Shown here in pieces: positions 10,243 to 25,433 of a DNA stretch of 64,000 nt. Origin of the DNA: Rutidosis leptorrhynchoides (lineage: Eukaryota; Streptophyta; Magnoliopsida; Asterales; Asteraceae). The stretch spans positions 345,779,501 to 345,843,500 of the forward strand of contig NC_092338.1 of assembly GCF_046630445.1 (NCBI RefSeq). The letters are read 5' to 3'. The notes beneath the pieces were generated by a model. It had not been told where the DNA came from and did not search any database. It saw nothing but the letters and a program-made list of their open reading frames with translations. A program made the translations under genes and the position numbers. Each line of letters opens with the position of its first letter. Positions within the stretch are counted from its first letter, which is position 1.

Positions 10243-13200
10243 TTAGTTAGCTGTGGTGTCAAAATTGTGATTAACTTCGTTGTCGACTTCCATCGGACCA
10301 TGTATGTAATGTTTAACTCTGTGACCATTAACTTTAAATTCAATCCCATTTGAATTTATTAATTCTATCGTTCCGTATGGGAAAACTCTTTTGACTATGA
10401 ATGGTCCAGACCATCTTGATTTCAATTTTCCAGGAAATAGTTTGAATCGTGAATTGAAAAGAAGAACTCTGTCTCCTTCTTTAAATTCTTTTGAACTTCT
10501 GATTCTTTTATCATGCCATTTCTTCGTTCTTTCTTTATAGATTAACGAATTTTCGTATGCTTCATGTCTTAATTCTTCTAATTAGTTTAGTTGACTTAAT
10601 CGTAGACGTCCAGCTTCATGTAAATCAAGATTACATGTTTTCAAAGCCCAAAATGCTTTGTGTTCAATTTCTACTGGAAGATGACATGCTTTTCCATAAA
10701 CAAGTCTAAAAGGTGTGGTTCCTATTGGAGTTTTGTAGGCTGTTCTAAAAGCCCAGAGTGCATCCTCCAATTTAATGGACCATTCCTTCGGATTTGATCC
10801 TACGGTTTTCTCTCGAATACGTTTTAAAGCTCGGTTGGTATTTTCAACTTGTCCACTTGTTTGTGGATGATATGCGGTTGAGATTTTATGAGTTACTCCA
10901 TAACGTTTGAGAACTTTCTCAAGTTGATTATTACAAAAATGAGTTCCCCGATCACTTATTAAAGCTTTCGGTGTTCCAAACCTTGCAAAAAGACGTTTTA
11001 AAAAGTTGACTACAACTCGTGCATCGTTAGTTGGGAGAGCTTGTGCTTCCGCCCATTTAGATACATAATCAATGGCTACGAGTATATATAGATTATTATG
11101 AGATTTTGGAAATGGACCCATAAAGTCAATACCTCAAATGTCAAATACTTCACATACTTGGATGACATTTTGTGGCATTTCATCACGTTGACTTATTTTT
11201 CCGGCCCTTTGACAAGCATCACAGGATTTGCAAAGAAAGTGTGCATCTTTGTAAATTGTAGGCCAATAGAATCCAGCTTCATAAACTTTTCTTGCTGTTA
11301 GTTGAGGCCCATAATGCCCTCCTGTTGGTCATGTGTGACAATGGTTTAATATTTTACTAGCTTCATCTCCAAATACACATCGGCGTATTATTCCATCAGG
11401 ACAACTTTTAAACAGATGTGGATCTTCCCAGAAATAGTGTTTTATATCACTGAAGAATTTCTTTCGTATTTGGTACGATAATCCTTTTTCAAGGAATCCA
11501 CAAACTAAGTAGTTTGCATAGTCTGCAAACCATGGGATTTCTTTATAATCTATCTTCAATAGATATTCATCAGGAAAGTTGTCTTGTATGGCTGATTCAT
11601 TTAGAACTTCTAAATCGGGATTTTCAAGACGAGAAAGATGATCGGCGGCGAGATTTTCTGCTCCCTTTTTGTCTCGGATTTCAATATCAAACTCTTGTAA
11701 GAGTAAGATCCAACGGATTAATCTTGGTTTAGCATCTTGTTTTGAAAATAGGTATCTAAGAGCAGAATGGTCGGTATAGACCACCGTTTTTGCTAGAACG
11801 AGATATGATCGAAATTTGTCAAAAGCAAAGACAATAGCAAGGAGTTCTTTTTCAGTAGTTGTATAGTTCGTTTGTGCTCCTTGTAACGTCTTACTAGCAT
11901 AATATATAGGTTGAAATCGTTTTTCAATCCTTTGCCCTAAAACGGCTCCCATTGCAAAATCACTTGCATCGCACATTAGTTCAAATGGTAGATTCCAATT
12001 TGGTGTTATCATGATCGGCGCATTAGTGAGTTTTTCTTTAAGAATATTAAAAGATTTGATACACTCATCTGAAAAGATGAATGGCGCATCCTTTTCTAGG
12101 AGTTTATTCATAGGAGTGGCAATTTTAGAAAAATCTTTTATCAAACGTCGGTAAAAACCGGCATGCCCTAGAAAACTCCTAACTCCTCTAACATTTGTGG
12201 GATGTGGAAGTTTAGCAATTACATCTACTTTAGCTCTATCCACTTCAATTCCTTCTTTTGAAATTTTATGTCCAAGAACGATGCCTTCTTTAACCATGAA
12301 ATGGCATTTCTCCCAATTAAGTACTAGATTTGTTTGTTCGCATCTAAGAAGCATTCGTTCCAGATTAACTAGACATGATTCAAATGTATCACCGAAGACT
12401 GAAAAGTCATCCATGAAAACTTCCATGCATTCTTCTATCATGTCGTGAAAAATCGCCATCATACACCTTTGAAAGGTTGCAGGGGCGTTGCAAAGTCCAA
12501 ATGGCATGCGTTTGTAAGCAAAAGTACCATAAGGGCACGTAAATGTGGTTTTCTCTTGATCTTCGGGTGCTATTGGAATTTGAAAATATCCGGAAAATCC
12601 ATCTAGAAAACAATAGTAACTATTTCCGGCTAATCTTTCCAACATTTGATCTATGAAAGGTAAGGGAAAGTGATCTTTTCTGGTGGCGTCATTTAATTTT
12701 CTATAATCAATACATACACGCCATCCTATTACAGTCCTAGTAGGAATAAGCTCATTTTTCTCATTTGTAATGACAGTCATGCCACCCTTCTTAGGCACGC
12801 ATTGAACTGGGCTTACCCATGGACTATCAGAGATTGGATAAATTAGACCTGCGTCTAGCAGTTTAATAATCTCTTTCTTAACTACATCTTGCATATTAGG
12901 ATTTAGTCTTCGTTGGCGTTGCACATACGTTTTATGACCTTCTTCCATAAGGATTTTATGTGTGCAATATGAAGGACTTATTCCTTTAATATCATGAATC
13001 TTCCATGCAATGGCTGGTTTATGGGCTTTCAACACAGAAATGAGTTGTGATTTCTCATTTTCAGTAAGAGAAGACGATATTATTACAGGTAATTCAGATT
13101 CACCATGTAAATAAGCGTATTCCAAATGGTTTGGAAGTGACTTTAACTCTAATTTCGAAGGTTCTTCTATCGATGATTTGTATCGATATCTGTCTTCTTC

Positions 13201-15846
13201 TTTTAGCATTTGAATTTCTTCTGTTGTTGGTTCATATCCATTAGCTATAAGTGTAGCTAACATTTCAGCTTCATCAATTGGTTCATTACCTTCTCCTAAA
13301 GAACATTCTCCTGTTCCTTGTAATTCTGGAAATTCTTCTAATAATTCTGCATGTGCATCTATAGTTTGAATATAATAACATGTATCATCTGCAAATTGTG
13401 GTTGTTGCATTGCTCTATCAACTGAAAAGGTAACACTCTCGTCCTCTATACTTAGGGTCAGTTTCTTACCGAACACGTCTATCATTGCTTTAGCCGTGTT
13501 TAAGAATGGTCTTCCTAATATGAGAGGAACTTGAGAATCTTCTTCCATGTCCAAAACAACAAAATCTACTGGAAATACTAAATTACCAACTTTAACTAGC
13601 ATGTTCTCCATTATCCCTCTAGGATATTTTATTGATCTATCGGCTAGTTGTATGCTTATTCTGGTTGGTTTCAATTCTCCAAGGTCTAGTTTAGCGTATA
13701 GTGAATACGACATTAGATTTATACTAGCACCTAAGTCTGCCAATGCTTCTATTGAACTAAGACTACCCAGAAAACATGGAATTGTGAAACTTCCTGGATC
13801 AGATAGTTTTTCTGGTATCTTATTCAACAGTACTGCTGAACAATTAGCATTCATAGTAACAGCCGAGAGTTCTTCCATTTTCTTTCTATTTGAGATTAGA
13901 TCTTTCAAGAATTTAGCATATCTAGGCATTCCTGAAATCACATCAATGAAAGGAAGATTTACATTTATCTGTTTAAACATATCCAAGAATTTGGATTGCT
14001 CGGCTTCAAGTTTCTCTTTCTTCATTTTACTCGGGTAAGGAAGTGGTGGTTGGTATGGTTTAACATAAGGTTTAGCCTTAACTGTGTTATCTTCATTAAC
14101 CTTTTCAACTACCGGTTCTTTTTCCTTATCTTGATCAGGTTGTGGTTCTTGTGGAGTAGGAATACTTTCATCAGAAGTTACAGGTATTTCAGGTGGTTTA
14201 AGTGTTGTACCACTTCTTGTGGTAATGGCTTTAGCTGTTTCATTTCGGGGGTTAGCATTTGTATCACTAGGTAGACTTCCCGATTTTCTTTCACCTATTA
14301 ACCTTACTAGGTTACTTACTTCTTGTTCCAGATTTTGAATAGAAGCTTGTTGATTTCTAAATGCTTGAGCATTTTGTTCATTGGTTTGTTTCTGAGATGT
14401 GAAAACCTGCGTTTGAGTTTCAACTAGCTTCGTCATCATATCTTCTAAATTCGGCTTTTTATCATCGGTTTGTTGTGGTGGTTTGTTTTGAAAATTCGGT
14501 CTTTGTTGATTGTAATTATTATTGGATACTTGTTGATTGCTAGGACCTTGTTGGTTGTTGTATGGAATATTTCTGTTATAATTCTGGTTTTGATTGTAAA
14601 TCGGTCTTGGCGGTTGATAATTATTCTGATAATTATTTCCAGGCCTTTGGTTTATGTATGAAATATTCTCTCTTTGTTCCATTGTTAATTCAATACTGAG
14701 ACAATCTTTTGTCAAATGTGGTCCTCCACACTGCTCACAACTAATTCGTATTGAGTGAATATCCTTAGTCATCTTTTCCATTCGTCTCTCCACAGCATCT
14801 ATCTTTGCGGAAATGGAATCTAAGTCATGGCTAGAATCGGCTCTAGCTGCTTTAGATGATCTAACGATGTCTTTTTCTTGGTGCCACTCATGTGAGTGGG
14901 AAGCAGTGTTATCAATAATTTTGTAAGCATCAGTTTCGGTTTTCTTCATAATAGAACCACCAGCTGCTATATCTATGTCTTTCCTTGTAGTGATGTCGCA
15001 TCCTTGGTAGAATATTTGTACTATTTGACAGGTGTCTAAACCATGTTGCGGACATCCTCTTAATAACTTTCCATATCTTGTCCACGCCTCATATAGAGTT
15101 TCATTTGGTTTCTGTGTGAACGTAACAATTTCTGCTTGAAGTCTTACGGCTTTAGATGCAGGAAAGAATTGTTTAAGAAATTTGTCAACTAAAACATCCC
15201 ATGTATCAATCGCCCCTTCAGGTAACGATTCCAACCAATCTTTGGCTTCTCCCTTTAAAGTCCAGGGAAATAACATGAGATATATCTGTTCATCCTCCAC
15301 TTCTCGGATTTTAAATAGTGTGCAGATCCTATTAAAGGTACGTAGATGTTCATTTGGATCTTCCTTCGGCGCACCAATAAATTGGCATTGATTAGTCACC
15401 ATGTGTAGAATTTGTCCTTTGATTTCATAATCTGGCGCATTAATGTCTGGATGAGTAATTGCGTGACCTTGGCCAGTGCGTTTAGCTCTCATTCGGTCTT
15501 CCATACTTAGAGGTTCTAGATTTTCCATAATTGAATTTGTTGAATCGGAATCACTAGAGGATTCTGATTTAATGGTTCGTTCCTCAACAATCTCTGTTTG
15601 AATGATTGGTGGTTCCGGGGGAAAGTTTAGTGGTTCAGGATCTACGAACCGTTCCTGAATATTCTCCGGATTCTCAATTGTGAGGTCGGGTTCAAAAAAT
15701 GGATTATCGGAAATTTGAACTGAAGTACTTGGTCGACTGGATGACGATTCTAAAGAAAAATCAACGGCGGTTATATTTGCTAAATGTCTTGATCTAGTTA
15801 CAGGTGGTGAACGTACAAAAGGTGGTGAACGTCTTGCTCGGTGCAT
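10243..15846 (-). pseudogene. Athila gag-pol polyprotein with three nonsense codons
   Basis: One frame runs from ATG at 15846 to TAA at 10243, broken only by TGA 11329-11331, TGA 11134-11136 and TAA 10582-10584. The first 1505 codons are open. Domains in order: acidic and Ser-rich N-terminus; Retrotrans_gag around residues 165-285; knuckle CEQCGGPHLTKDC near 370; Gln/Asn-rich linker; aspartic protease with DLGAS near 707; reverse transcriptase with MDDF near 1145; RNase H with CDASD near 1293; and the zinc-binding start of integrase. Integrase catalytic core (D-x-n with SDRGTHF) and C-terminal parts follow between the stops. Gag through RNase H are uninterrupted, but integrase could not be made full length. 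The lineage call (Athila) is established from the RT and PBS motifs. Confidence 0.92.
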
Positions 15847-17112
15847 TCACAGAATATCCTATTAGTTATAAAAATAATAAGAAAAACTTATATAAGCTAT
15901 CCAATTAATAGACTTTTCTGATTTTGCCCACGTTTCGAATAGCCAAAAGATGCAGCAGAGGGGCAGGATTCGTTTGGTCTCAATATAATTGAGGACTGTT
16001 TGGCTCCAATAACCCGGTCCACGTACAAATCCAACTATTACTACGAACCAGAAAATTTTGATGTCTATTAATTTAACCACTTAAAATAAATTTTCGTAAT
16101 TTTAAGAAATTTAGAGAAGAAGTAGAAAAAATTCTAAGTCCTAAAAACTAGAATGGCGAGAAATAAGAGAGAAAAAGATTGCGCGTCGAAAAGTGTCGAA
16201 AAATGAAAAAGACGAAGAGTGGTTTGTAAACACGCGGTTAATCCAACCTTATAACTATCACTATCTTAAAATTAAAACTAAAAATAGAGATCACTAATTG
16301 GAATTGTAATTGATACATAGGTAAACGGCGTCGAAAAATAAAAATAAGAAAATAGCGCGAAAAATGGCGTCGCAAAATTCTAAAGCACCTAAAACTTAGT
16401 CTAAGGAATAAGCACTTAAGGGATTTTACGACAAAGCCTAAAAATCTGGTAGTATAAAAATAACTACGGCAAAAAAAAACTAAATTTAATACTAAAAGTT
16501 GTGACTATAGTCTAAAAAAAACTAAAGGTAATAAAACTTAAAATATATATTTTTTTTAATTTTATAAACAAAATCTTAAAAATATAATTTTTTTTTTAAA
16601 ATTTTTTTTTTTTTTACAAATATAAATTAAGTGTGGGAAGGGGTCACGTGCTCATAGTCACATTCTGTATACATTACTTACATACATATGTAATGACTTT
16701 CGAGTGAAATGAATGGGGTCAATTAACCCCAGTGCCACACAAGTAGCTACGCCACTTGGGTTGAAGAGGTCCGTTTGTGGGCTGAAGAAAATGGAAGTGG
16801 GTGGCTCAATGATTAATTGAGAATGCTTTTAATTATCAAAAGGCAAAGAAATTTGAAGAATGGGAGATAAATATTCTCGTTTGTCAAGTGGGTGAAATTG
16901 TGATTGGGACACTAACACTTTTTTTTTTTTTTTTTTTTTAAAACAAATTTTCTTTTTCTTAAAAAAAAAACGTTTTTTTTTTTACAATTTTTTTTTTTTT
17001 TAAACGAGATTTTTTTTTCTTTTTTAATTTTTTTTTTTTTCGAATATATCTTAAAATAAGGTAACTAGTTGTCTAGATTCCTTTTTTTTTATATAGCGTT
17101 TCGCTTCGGCGC
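15847..17112 (-). other. 5' untranslated leader of element A
   Basis: Noncoding and AT-rich, with several poly-T/poly-A homopolymers between 16540 and 17040. A plus-strand AAGTGTGGGAAGGGG lies at 16629-16643, the inverse of the PPT-like motif at 8376-8391. No gene is visible. Confidence 0.6.
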
Positions 17113-17130
17113 TCCCCGGCAGCGGCGCCA
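17113..17130 (-). promoter_or_regulatory. Primer-binding site of element A
   Basis: Minus-strand TGGCGCCGCTGCCGGGGA, 8 bp inside the 5' LTR. It matches the usual Athila PBS type. Confidence 0.85.
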
Positions 17131-17138
17131 AAAATACT

Positions 17139-19227
<2,089 letters not shown>

Positions 19228-22219
19228 ATATTCCCACACTTAAGCGTTGCTTGTCCTCAAGCAATATAGTCTTGAAAAACACTTGAATCACTTCTTTATT
19301 CTTCACACTTTGTACATCAGTGATTTCAATATGGCGGTATGAACAATGGTAGTAACAATGTAACCATGGTTAAAGGTGGGTGTGTCATCCACAGTTGCCT
19401 CGGGTTTAGGTCAACGACACTTGCAATCAAATAGCCGATTTACTTTCGGTTTCCAAAGCAAAGTGCACATTTGAAAGGCGGTTTACAGTCCCACATGACT
19501 ATAAAAATTTAGATCCTTAAGGAAATTGGATCTTTATGAAAACATTTGATCTTTTGAAAATTCAAGCTAGATTTTACCCTAGACAAGTTTTCTGATTTGA
19601 TCCATCATTGGTGTTGCAAAATATATTTGTGGATCAATATTTTGGCTAAAACTTTTAGGTTCGTGTAATCTACTGCTATCCCGGTATCGGAAAGCACACA
19701 TCCAGTTTACTTGTTCCGTATATTACCTTTCGGTAAACTACCGTCCGGTTGTAAAGGAAAGCGATGAACAAGAAACTGTTAAGGCAATGTCCCGTGAGAT
19801 GCAGATGATTATGGTCTTTTAACGTGTCAGATGCTAGAACTATCCTTGGTAGGAGCAATAGTAAAGATCATCCTATGATTTTTCGGTCTGGCACAAGGTC
19901 CTGTCTCCGACCATGCTATGCAACCACCGTTCTTACGGTTGACACCCGATTTTGTTCAGGTGACCTAATGAATTCCAGGTGAATTCCTAGGATTTTACGT
20001 TCAATGGTAATGAACGCATTGAAAATGGATTTTCAGAAAACAAATCGGTTTGTATTTTTGATCAAAATATTTTCTCGTTCAAGCTCGAGTTTAGATATCA
20101 TTGAATTCCATGAGTTTGAATTCTCAATCTTTAAGGTCAATCTCAAGGATTGAGTAATATCAGTCTTAAAAGCTGATTTTTAATCTTTAAGGAGATTATC
20201 CTTTCTGGGGATCTGATTCATTAGTCTTATCAAGCTAATTTGCACGGTGCCCCCCCATTGTACGAGATAAATCCTTCTCATGGTTAGGATAAATCTGACC
20301 ACCTGGCGACCCTGTTTGATGCTGAGGTCCGTGGATTTCCTGCTGATTTTAGTGATGACTTTTCTAGATTTTTCGTCAACCTACAGCTGGTCTGGACGAC
20401 AACTTCATGACCTAAATCAAGAAGCGCGTTTCTTTTTCGGTAGACTTTACTTCCTTTTAATGATGGAATTGATTCATCGTGTAGATCCATCTCTTCTTTT
20501 CTTTCATCGGGTAAAACAGTTTAGTTTAGTCCAAAGCAAAAGTATTTTCAGTTATTTGTTACAAAAATATGTGACATATGTTTAAGATAACTTGGTAAAT
20601 TTTTTCACACTTGGCTTTTATTTTCCTTTTTATCGTCCTCTATTCCATTTTAAATGAATTTCAACATTTTGGTTTGTTTCTCAATTTATGTCCTTTCCGA
20701 GGTAACAATAATTTCGGTGTTAAAACCTAGTTTTATCGTTCATAAATATGTATAAACATGATTTTGAGTTCATTTAATTAAAAATTTTGAAAATTTTTAC
20801 TAGAATTGGGTAGTCAGTATATAAGACTAGGGCTGTTCTTTATTATCAGAGAGCACTAGATTCTAATACAACTACTGCTTTACTAGTATTTTTAATGGTA
20901 ACCAAGTGTATAAAGTAAAAAAAATTTTAAAATCCGAAAGAATTTAACCCCTTCCCACACTTAAGATCTTGCAATGCCCTCATTTGCAAGAAATCAGTAA
21001 CAATTTAAATTATTGAGGGTGATAAGCGTAGAAAAGTGATTAAATTTTACCAAAGTTTCAAACATATTGTTGTTTGTTTGTTGAATGATAAATGGTGCAC
21101 GTCATTTGTTTATTCCGTCTTGTTTGTTATTTCACACATATTTTGCATCTTGTCGTCAAAATTACTTGCTTTTGCTGAACTTAATGCCAGTCTTTGAAAA
21201 CGCGTTGTTTTACCCTGTCTTGTAAGATAAACTACAAACAAATATATACATACTATTTTTTTTTTTTATAAAACCTTTAACTTATAAAACAAATATTAAT
21301 TAATTTTAAAAATTTGTTTCTTTTAAGAATGAGGGCGTTTCGGAACGATGCCCTAGTCCGTCCCTCGACAAAATTTTAAAATTTGTCTTTTTGTAGCGAT
21401 TGTTTTAAAAGCTAAGATTTTAGGGTTTTTTTTTTTTTTTAAATGTTTTTGGCATACTTTAATTCAATAAGATTAAAAATAATGATAATAATAACTCTCG
21501 TCCCTCCCTCGGGTAAAGCAATTTCGGTTCAATGACCTAGTCTTCAACTTACGACGAATTTTAAAAATCATATTTTTAACTTAATGAGATAAAGTAAATT
21601 TTTGTTTTTAAATTCACACAATTTAAATATAAAATTCAAAATTAATATTAAAAATTCACACCAAACTTAAAATTTGAAATGCATAAAATTAAAAAATTCA
21701 TATTAAAAATTCACACCAAACTTAATTTAAAAATTCATATTATAAATTCACACCAAACTTATATTAATTTTTCAAATATTTACAATTTTAAAAATATTGT
21801 TTTTACAAAGTTTACAATATTAATTTAAGATTTAAATATTAATTTTAAAAACATGGTAAAAATAAAATTAAAAATCTTTTTGACTTTTTATCCCACTTTA
21901 ATCAATCAAATATTATCAAAAATATGCGCCCCTCTTTTCGGTAAAGTAATTTCGGTTCCAAGACCTAATTTAACTCATGACGAATTTTTGAAATATTTTG
22001 GGTCGATTGATTAAAGATATTTATACCTTAAGAATAAACGTTAAATTTCGCAGTGATGTAATAAATTTTTGAATGATATCAATAATTTCGGTCGCCAAAC
22101 CTAATTTTATTCAATACCAATTTAATACTTTTTAGCGAACAAATTAGCGTTTATTATCAAAAGGTTAAAAATAAAAATAAAAATAAAAACTGTACAGACA
22201 TACCTGTGAAATAGATTTC

Positions 22220-22636
22220 TTAGTTATATGATCTATCCCATTCATAAGATAGTCGGTTTAATTGGTTTTCCATAGCTACATAGGCGTAACCTCGAGCATT
22301 CAGTGTCTTTTCTTCTAAACATATGAACGGTCCGTCTCTGCATAAAGTAACAAATTCGGTATTTGAATAGGTTTGATTATTTGAACATTTACCTCCATGT
22401 GACCATTTTCCGCATTTGTGACATCTTTCTAGGTGTCGTGCTCTTCTTTTCGCTGCGGATTTTGATTTTCCTTTACCAAATTGTAACTTATTATCTTCGC
22501 ATCTGGATTCTTTTCTAACTCCGTCCATTCTTTCTCTGATTACTGATACTATTTCACTCGGTAGTATGTCATTATTACGTTTAGTGATCAAATCGTGTAG
22601 CATTAGACCATGGTTTAGTTCACAGGCAGTCTTCAT
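22220..22636 (-). CDS. Zinc-knuckle ORF, copy B (138 aa)
   Basis: Same length and same translated sequence as the copy at 9654-10070, including KRRAR at 63-67 and the C72/C75/H80/C84 knuckle. Both copies are open. Because A and B are very recent duplicates, their identity alone does not prove selection. Confidence 0.6.
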   Translation of the reverse strand: MKTACELNHGLMLHDLITKRNNDILPSEIVSVIRERMDGVRKESRCEDNKLQFGKGKSKSAAKRRARHLERCHKCGKWSHGGKCSNNQTYSNTEFVTLCRDGPFICLEEKTLNARGYAYVAMENQLNRLSYEWDRSYN

Positions 22637-22808
22637 TTTGTAAAAACCTAAAAAAAATAAAAATTCAGAATGGGGGGAGAAGACTAGTTCTTTAGGGTCT
22701 GCTAGGGAAAGACCATTCGGGTTCCATTTTCGAGAACTACACGAAAACAGAAAATCTAACTCTAACAGAAATACATATTATCCTTTAAAGACTTGATTCT
22801 CCCCACAC

Positions 22809-24032
22809 TTAGTTAGCTGTGGTGTCAAAATTGTGATTAACTTCGTTGTCGACTTCCATCGGACCATGTATGTAATGTTTAACTCTGTGACCATTAACTT
22901 TAAATTCAATCCCATTTGAATTTATTAATTCTATCGTTCCGTATGGGAAAACTCTTTTGACTATGAATGGTCCAGACCATCTTGATTTCAATTTTCCAGG
23001 AAATAGTTTGAATCGTGAATTGAAAAGAAGAACTCTGTCTCCTTCTTTAAATTCTTTTGAACTTCTGATTCTTTTATCATGCCATTTCTTCGTTCTTTCT
23101 TTATAGATTAACGAATTTTCGTATGCTTCATGTCTTAATTCTTCTAATTAGTTTAGTTGACTTAATCGTAGACGTCCAGCTTCATGTAAATCAAGATTAC
23201 ATGTTTTCAAAGCCCAAAATGCTTTGTGTTCAATTTCTACTGGAAGATGACATGCTTTTCCATAAACAAGTCTAAAAGGTGTGGTTCCTATTGGAGTTTT
23301 GTAGGCTGTTCTAAAAGCCCAGAGTGCATCCTCCAATTTAATGGACCATTCCTTCGGATTTGATCCTACGGTTTTCTCTCGAATACGTTTTAAAGCTCGG
23401 TTGGTATTTTCAACTTGTCCACTTGTTTGTGGATGATATGCGGTTGAGATTTTATGAGTTACTCCATAACGTTTGAGAACTTTCTCAAGTTGATTATTAC
23501 AAAAATGAGTTCCCCGATCACTTATTAAAGCTTTCGGTGTTCCAAACCTTGCAAAAAGACGTTTTAAAAAGTTGACTACAACTCGTGCATCGTTAGTTGG
23601 GAGAGCTTGTGCTTCCGCCCATTTAGATACATAATCAATGGCTACGAGTATATATAGATTATTATGAGATTTTGGAAATGGACCCATAAAGTCAATACCT
23701 CAAATGTCAAATACTTCACATACTTGGATGACATTTTGTGGCATTTCATCACGTTGACTTATTTTTTCGGCCCTTTGACAAGCATCACAGGATTTGCAAA
23801 GAAAGTGTGCATCTTTGTAAATTGTAGGCCAATAGAATCCAGCTTCATAAACTTTTCTTGCTGTTAGTTGAGGCCCATAATGCCCTCCTGTTGGTCATGT
23901 GTGACAATGGTTTAATATTTTACTAGCTTCATCTCCAAATACACATCGGCGTATTATTCCATCAGGACAACTTTTAAACAGATGTGGATCTTCCCAGAAA
24001 TAGTGTTTTATATCACTGAAGAATTTCTTTCG
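22809..24032 (-). pseudogene. Integrase-end fragment of Athila pol, copy B
   Basis: Carries the integrase zinc-binding end, catalytic core and C-terminus. It has stops at 23895, 23700 and 23148, exactly equivalent to 11329, 11134 and 10582 in A, and is truncated at the N-terminal side at 24032 where sequence jumps to segment C. It cannot encode a polyprotein. Confidence 0.9.
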
Positions 24033-24866
24033 ACGAATTTTAAAAAATCATATTTTTAACTTAATGAGATAAAGTAAATTTTTGTTTTTAAATTCACACA
24101 ATTTAAATATAAAATTCAAAATTAATATTAAAAATTCACACCAAACTTAAAATTTGAAATGCATAAAATTAAAAAATTCATATTAAAAATTCACACCAAA
24201 CTTAATTTAAAAATTCATATTATAAATTCACACCAAACTTATATTAATTTTTCAAATATTTACAATTTTAAAAATATTGTTTTTACAAAGTTTACAATAT
24301 TAATTTAAGATTTAAATATTAATTTTAAAAACATGGTAAAAATAAAATTAAAAATCTTTTTGACTTTTTATCCCACTTTAATCAATCAAATATTATCAAA
24401 AATATGCGCCCCTCTTTTCGGTAAAGTAATTTCGGTTCCAAGACCTAATTTAACTCATGACGAATTTTTGAAATATTTTGGGTCGATTGATTAAAGATAT
24501 TTATACCTTAAGAATAAACGTTAAATTTCGCAGTGATGTAATAAATTTTTGAATGATATCAATAATTTCGGTCGCCAAACCTAATTTTATTCAATACCAA
24601 TTTAATACTTTTTAGCGAACAAATTAGCGTTTATTATCAAAAGGTTAAAAATAAAAATAAAAATAAAAACTGTACAGACATACCTGTGAAATAGATTTCT
24701 TAGTTATATGATCTATCCCATTCATAAGATAGTCGGTTTAATTGGTTTTCCATAGCTACATAGGCGTAACCTCGAGCATTCAGTGTCTTTTCTTCTAAAC
24801 ATATGAACGGTCCGTCTCTGCATAAAGTAACAAATTCGGTATTTGAATAGGTTTGATTATTTGAAT
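24033..24866 (-). repeat. Third partial Athila segment C (0.83 kb duplicate)
   Basis: Same orientation and almost the same sequence as about 21553-22386, placed 2.48 kb downstream of it. It begins after pol sequence ends at TTTCTTTCG, with only a 2-bp overlap (CG) visible at the joint. It ends within the zinc-knuckle ORF at about 24866, where unrelated AT-rich DNA begins. Confidence 0.85.
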
Positions 24867-24945
24867 CTAGTGTATACTTTATAAAAAGGAAAAAAAAAAG
24901 TAAAAGAAAAAATTCATTCACTCTATTTGACACCAAATTAAACAC
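24700..24945 (-). pseudogene. C-terminal half of the zinc-knuckle ORF fused to foreign sequence
   Basis: Residues 86-138 of the 138-aa ORF are present and unchanged at 24700-24866. Upstream of that the frame enters unrelated sequence rich in Phe and Leu. The Arg block and the knuckle are lost. It is most likely not functional. Confidence 0.7.
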
Positions 24946-25185
24946 CTAATTGAATCAATAAACATATGTATTTCCATGTCATCATCAAGAAAATAAAAAA
25001 AAGCCACGTAAGTATTTTTACCAGTACAAACGGTAGCCGATTACCATTTGTTGACATGAGTACACTATTAGAAAGTTTATGTACTACAATAGTATTATTT
25101 TGGATATATAACCTACAATGGAATAAAAGTAAAAGTATATATGACTTATTTATAGCTTAAATCCTAATTAAAATTTGTTATCTAT
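24867..25185. repeat. Repeat Y (+) and repeat X (-), right copies, rearranged
   Basis: Y (AAATTAAACACCTAATTGAA) lies at 24930-24967 in the same orientation as at 2507. X lies at 25065-25170, inverted relative to 1985-2085. Spacing between X and Y is about 100 bp here and 420 bp on the left. No gene and no recognised family. Confidence 0.65.
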
Positions 25186-25433
25186 TACTTCATTCGCCTC
25201 ATATTTATAGTCCACTATTCTTTTTAGAATGTCTCATATTAATTGTCCATTGTGTGGAAATTAAGTCTAATCAAATTTACCATATTGTCCTTAATTAATT
25301 ATATTTTAAAAGTGAGAGAATTTTCTAATTAATTGATTGATGATAAAACTGCAAAGTTAAAAATATAAAGTGTGACATTCTTAAACGGTGTGTGTTTTTA
25401 TTCAAAGACAATTAAATTAGAAGGGAGGGAGTA
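25186..25433. mobile_element. Stowaway-like MITE (Tc1/mariner type)
   Basis: 248 bp bounded by TA. Ends read TACTTCATTCGCCTCATATT and, on the reverse strand from 25433, TACTCCCTCCCTTCTAATTT, which form imperfect terminal inverted repeats of the CTCCCTCC type. AATTGTC motifs lie just inside. It is noncoding, as expected for a non-autonomous element with a TA target duplication. Confidence 0.7.

Larger units (their letters stand above)
19228..24032 (-). mobile_element. Partial second Athila copy B (3' part of pol to PPT)
   Basis: It aligns to 6658-11467 at a constant offset (12570, then 12566) with about 99% identity by eye. It contains the PPT, the noncoding 3' region, the zinc-knuckle ORF and the integrase part of pol, and is cut inside pol at about 24032. 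Gag, protease, RT and the second LTR are missing. It joins A through a single LTR, the structure left by unequal recombination between LTRs. Confidence 0.9.

Noticed and set aside
13547..14038. 163-aa ORF antisense to Athila gag-pol
   Set aside because: Shadow of the conserved gag-protease frame; no independent domain.
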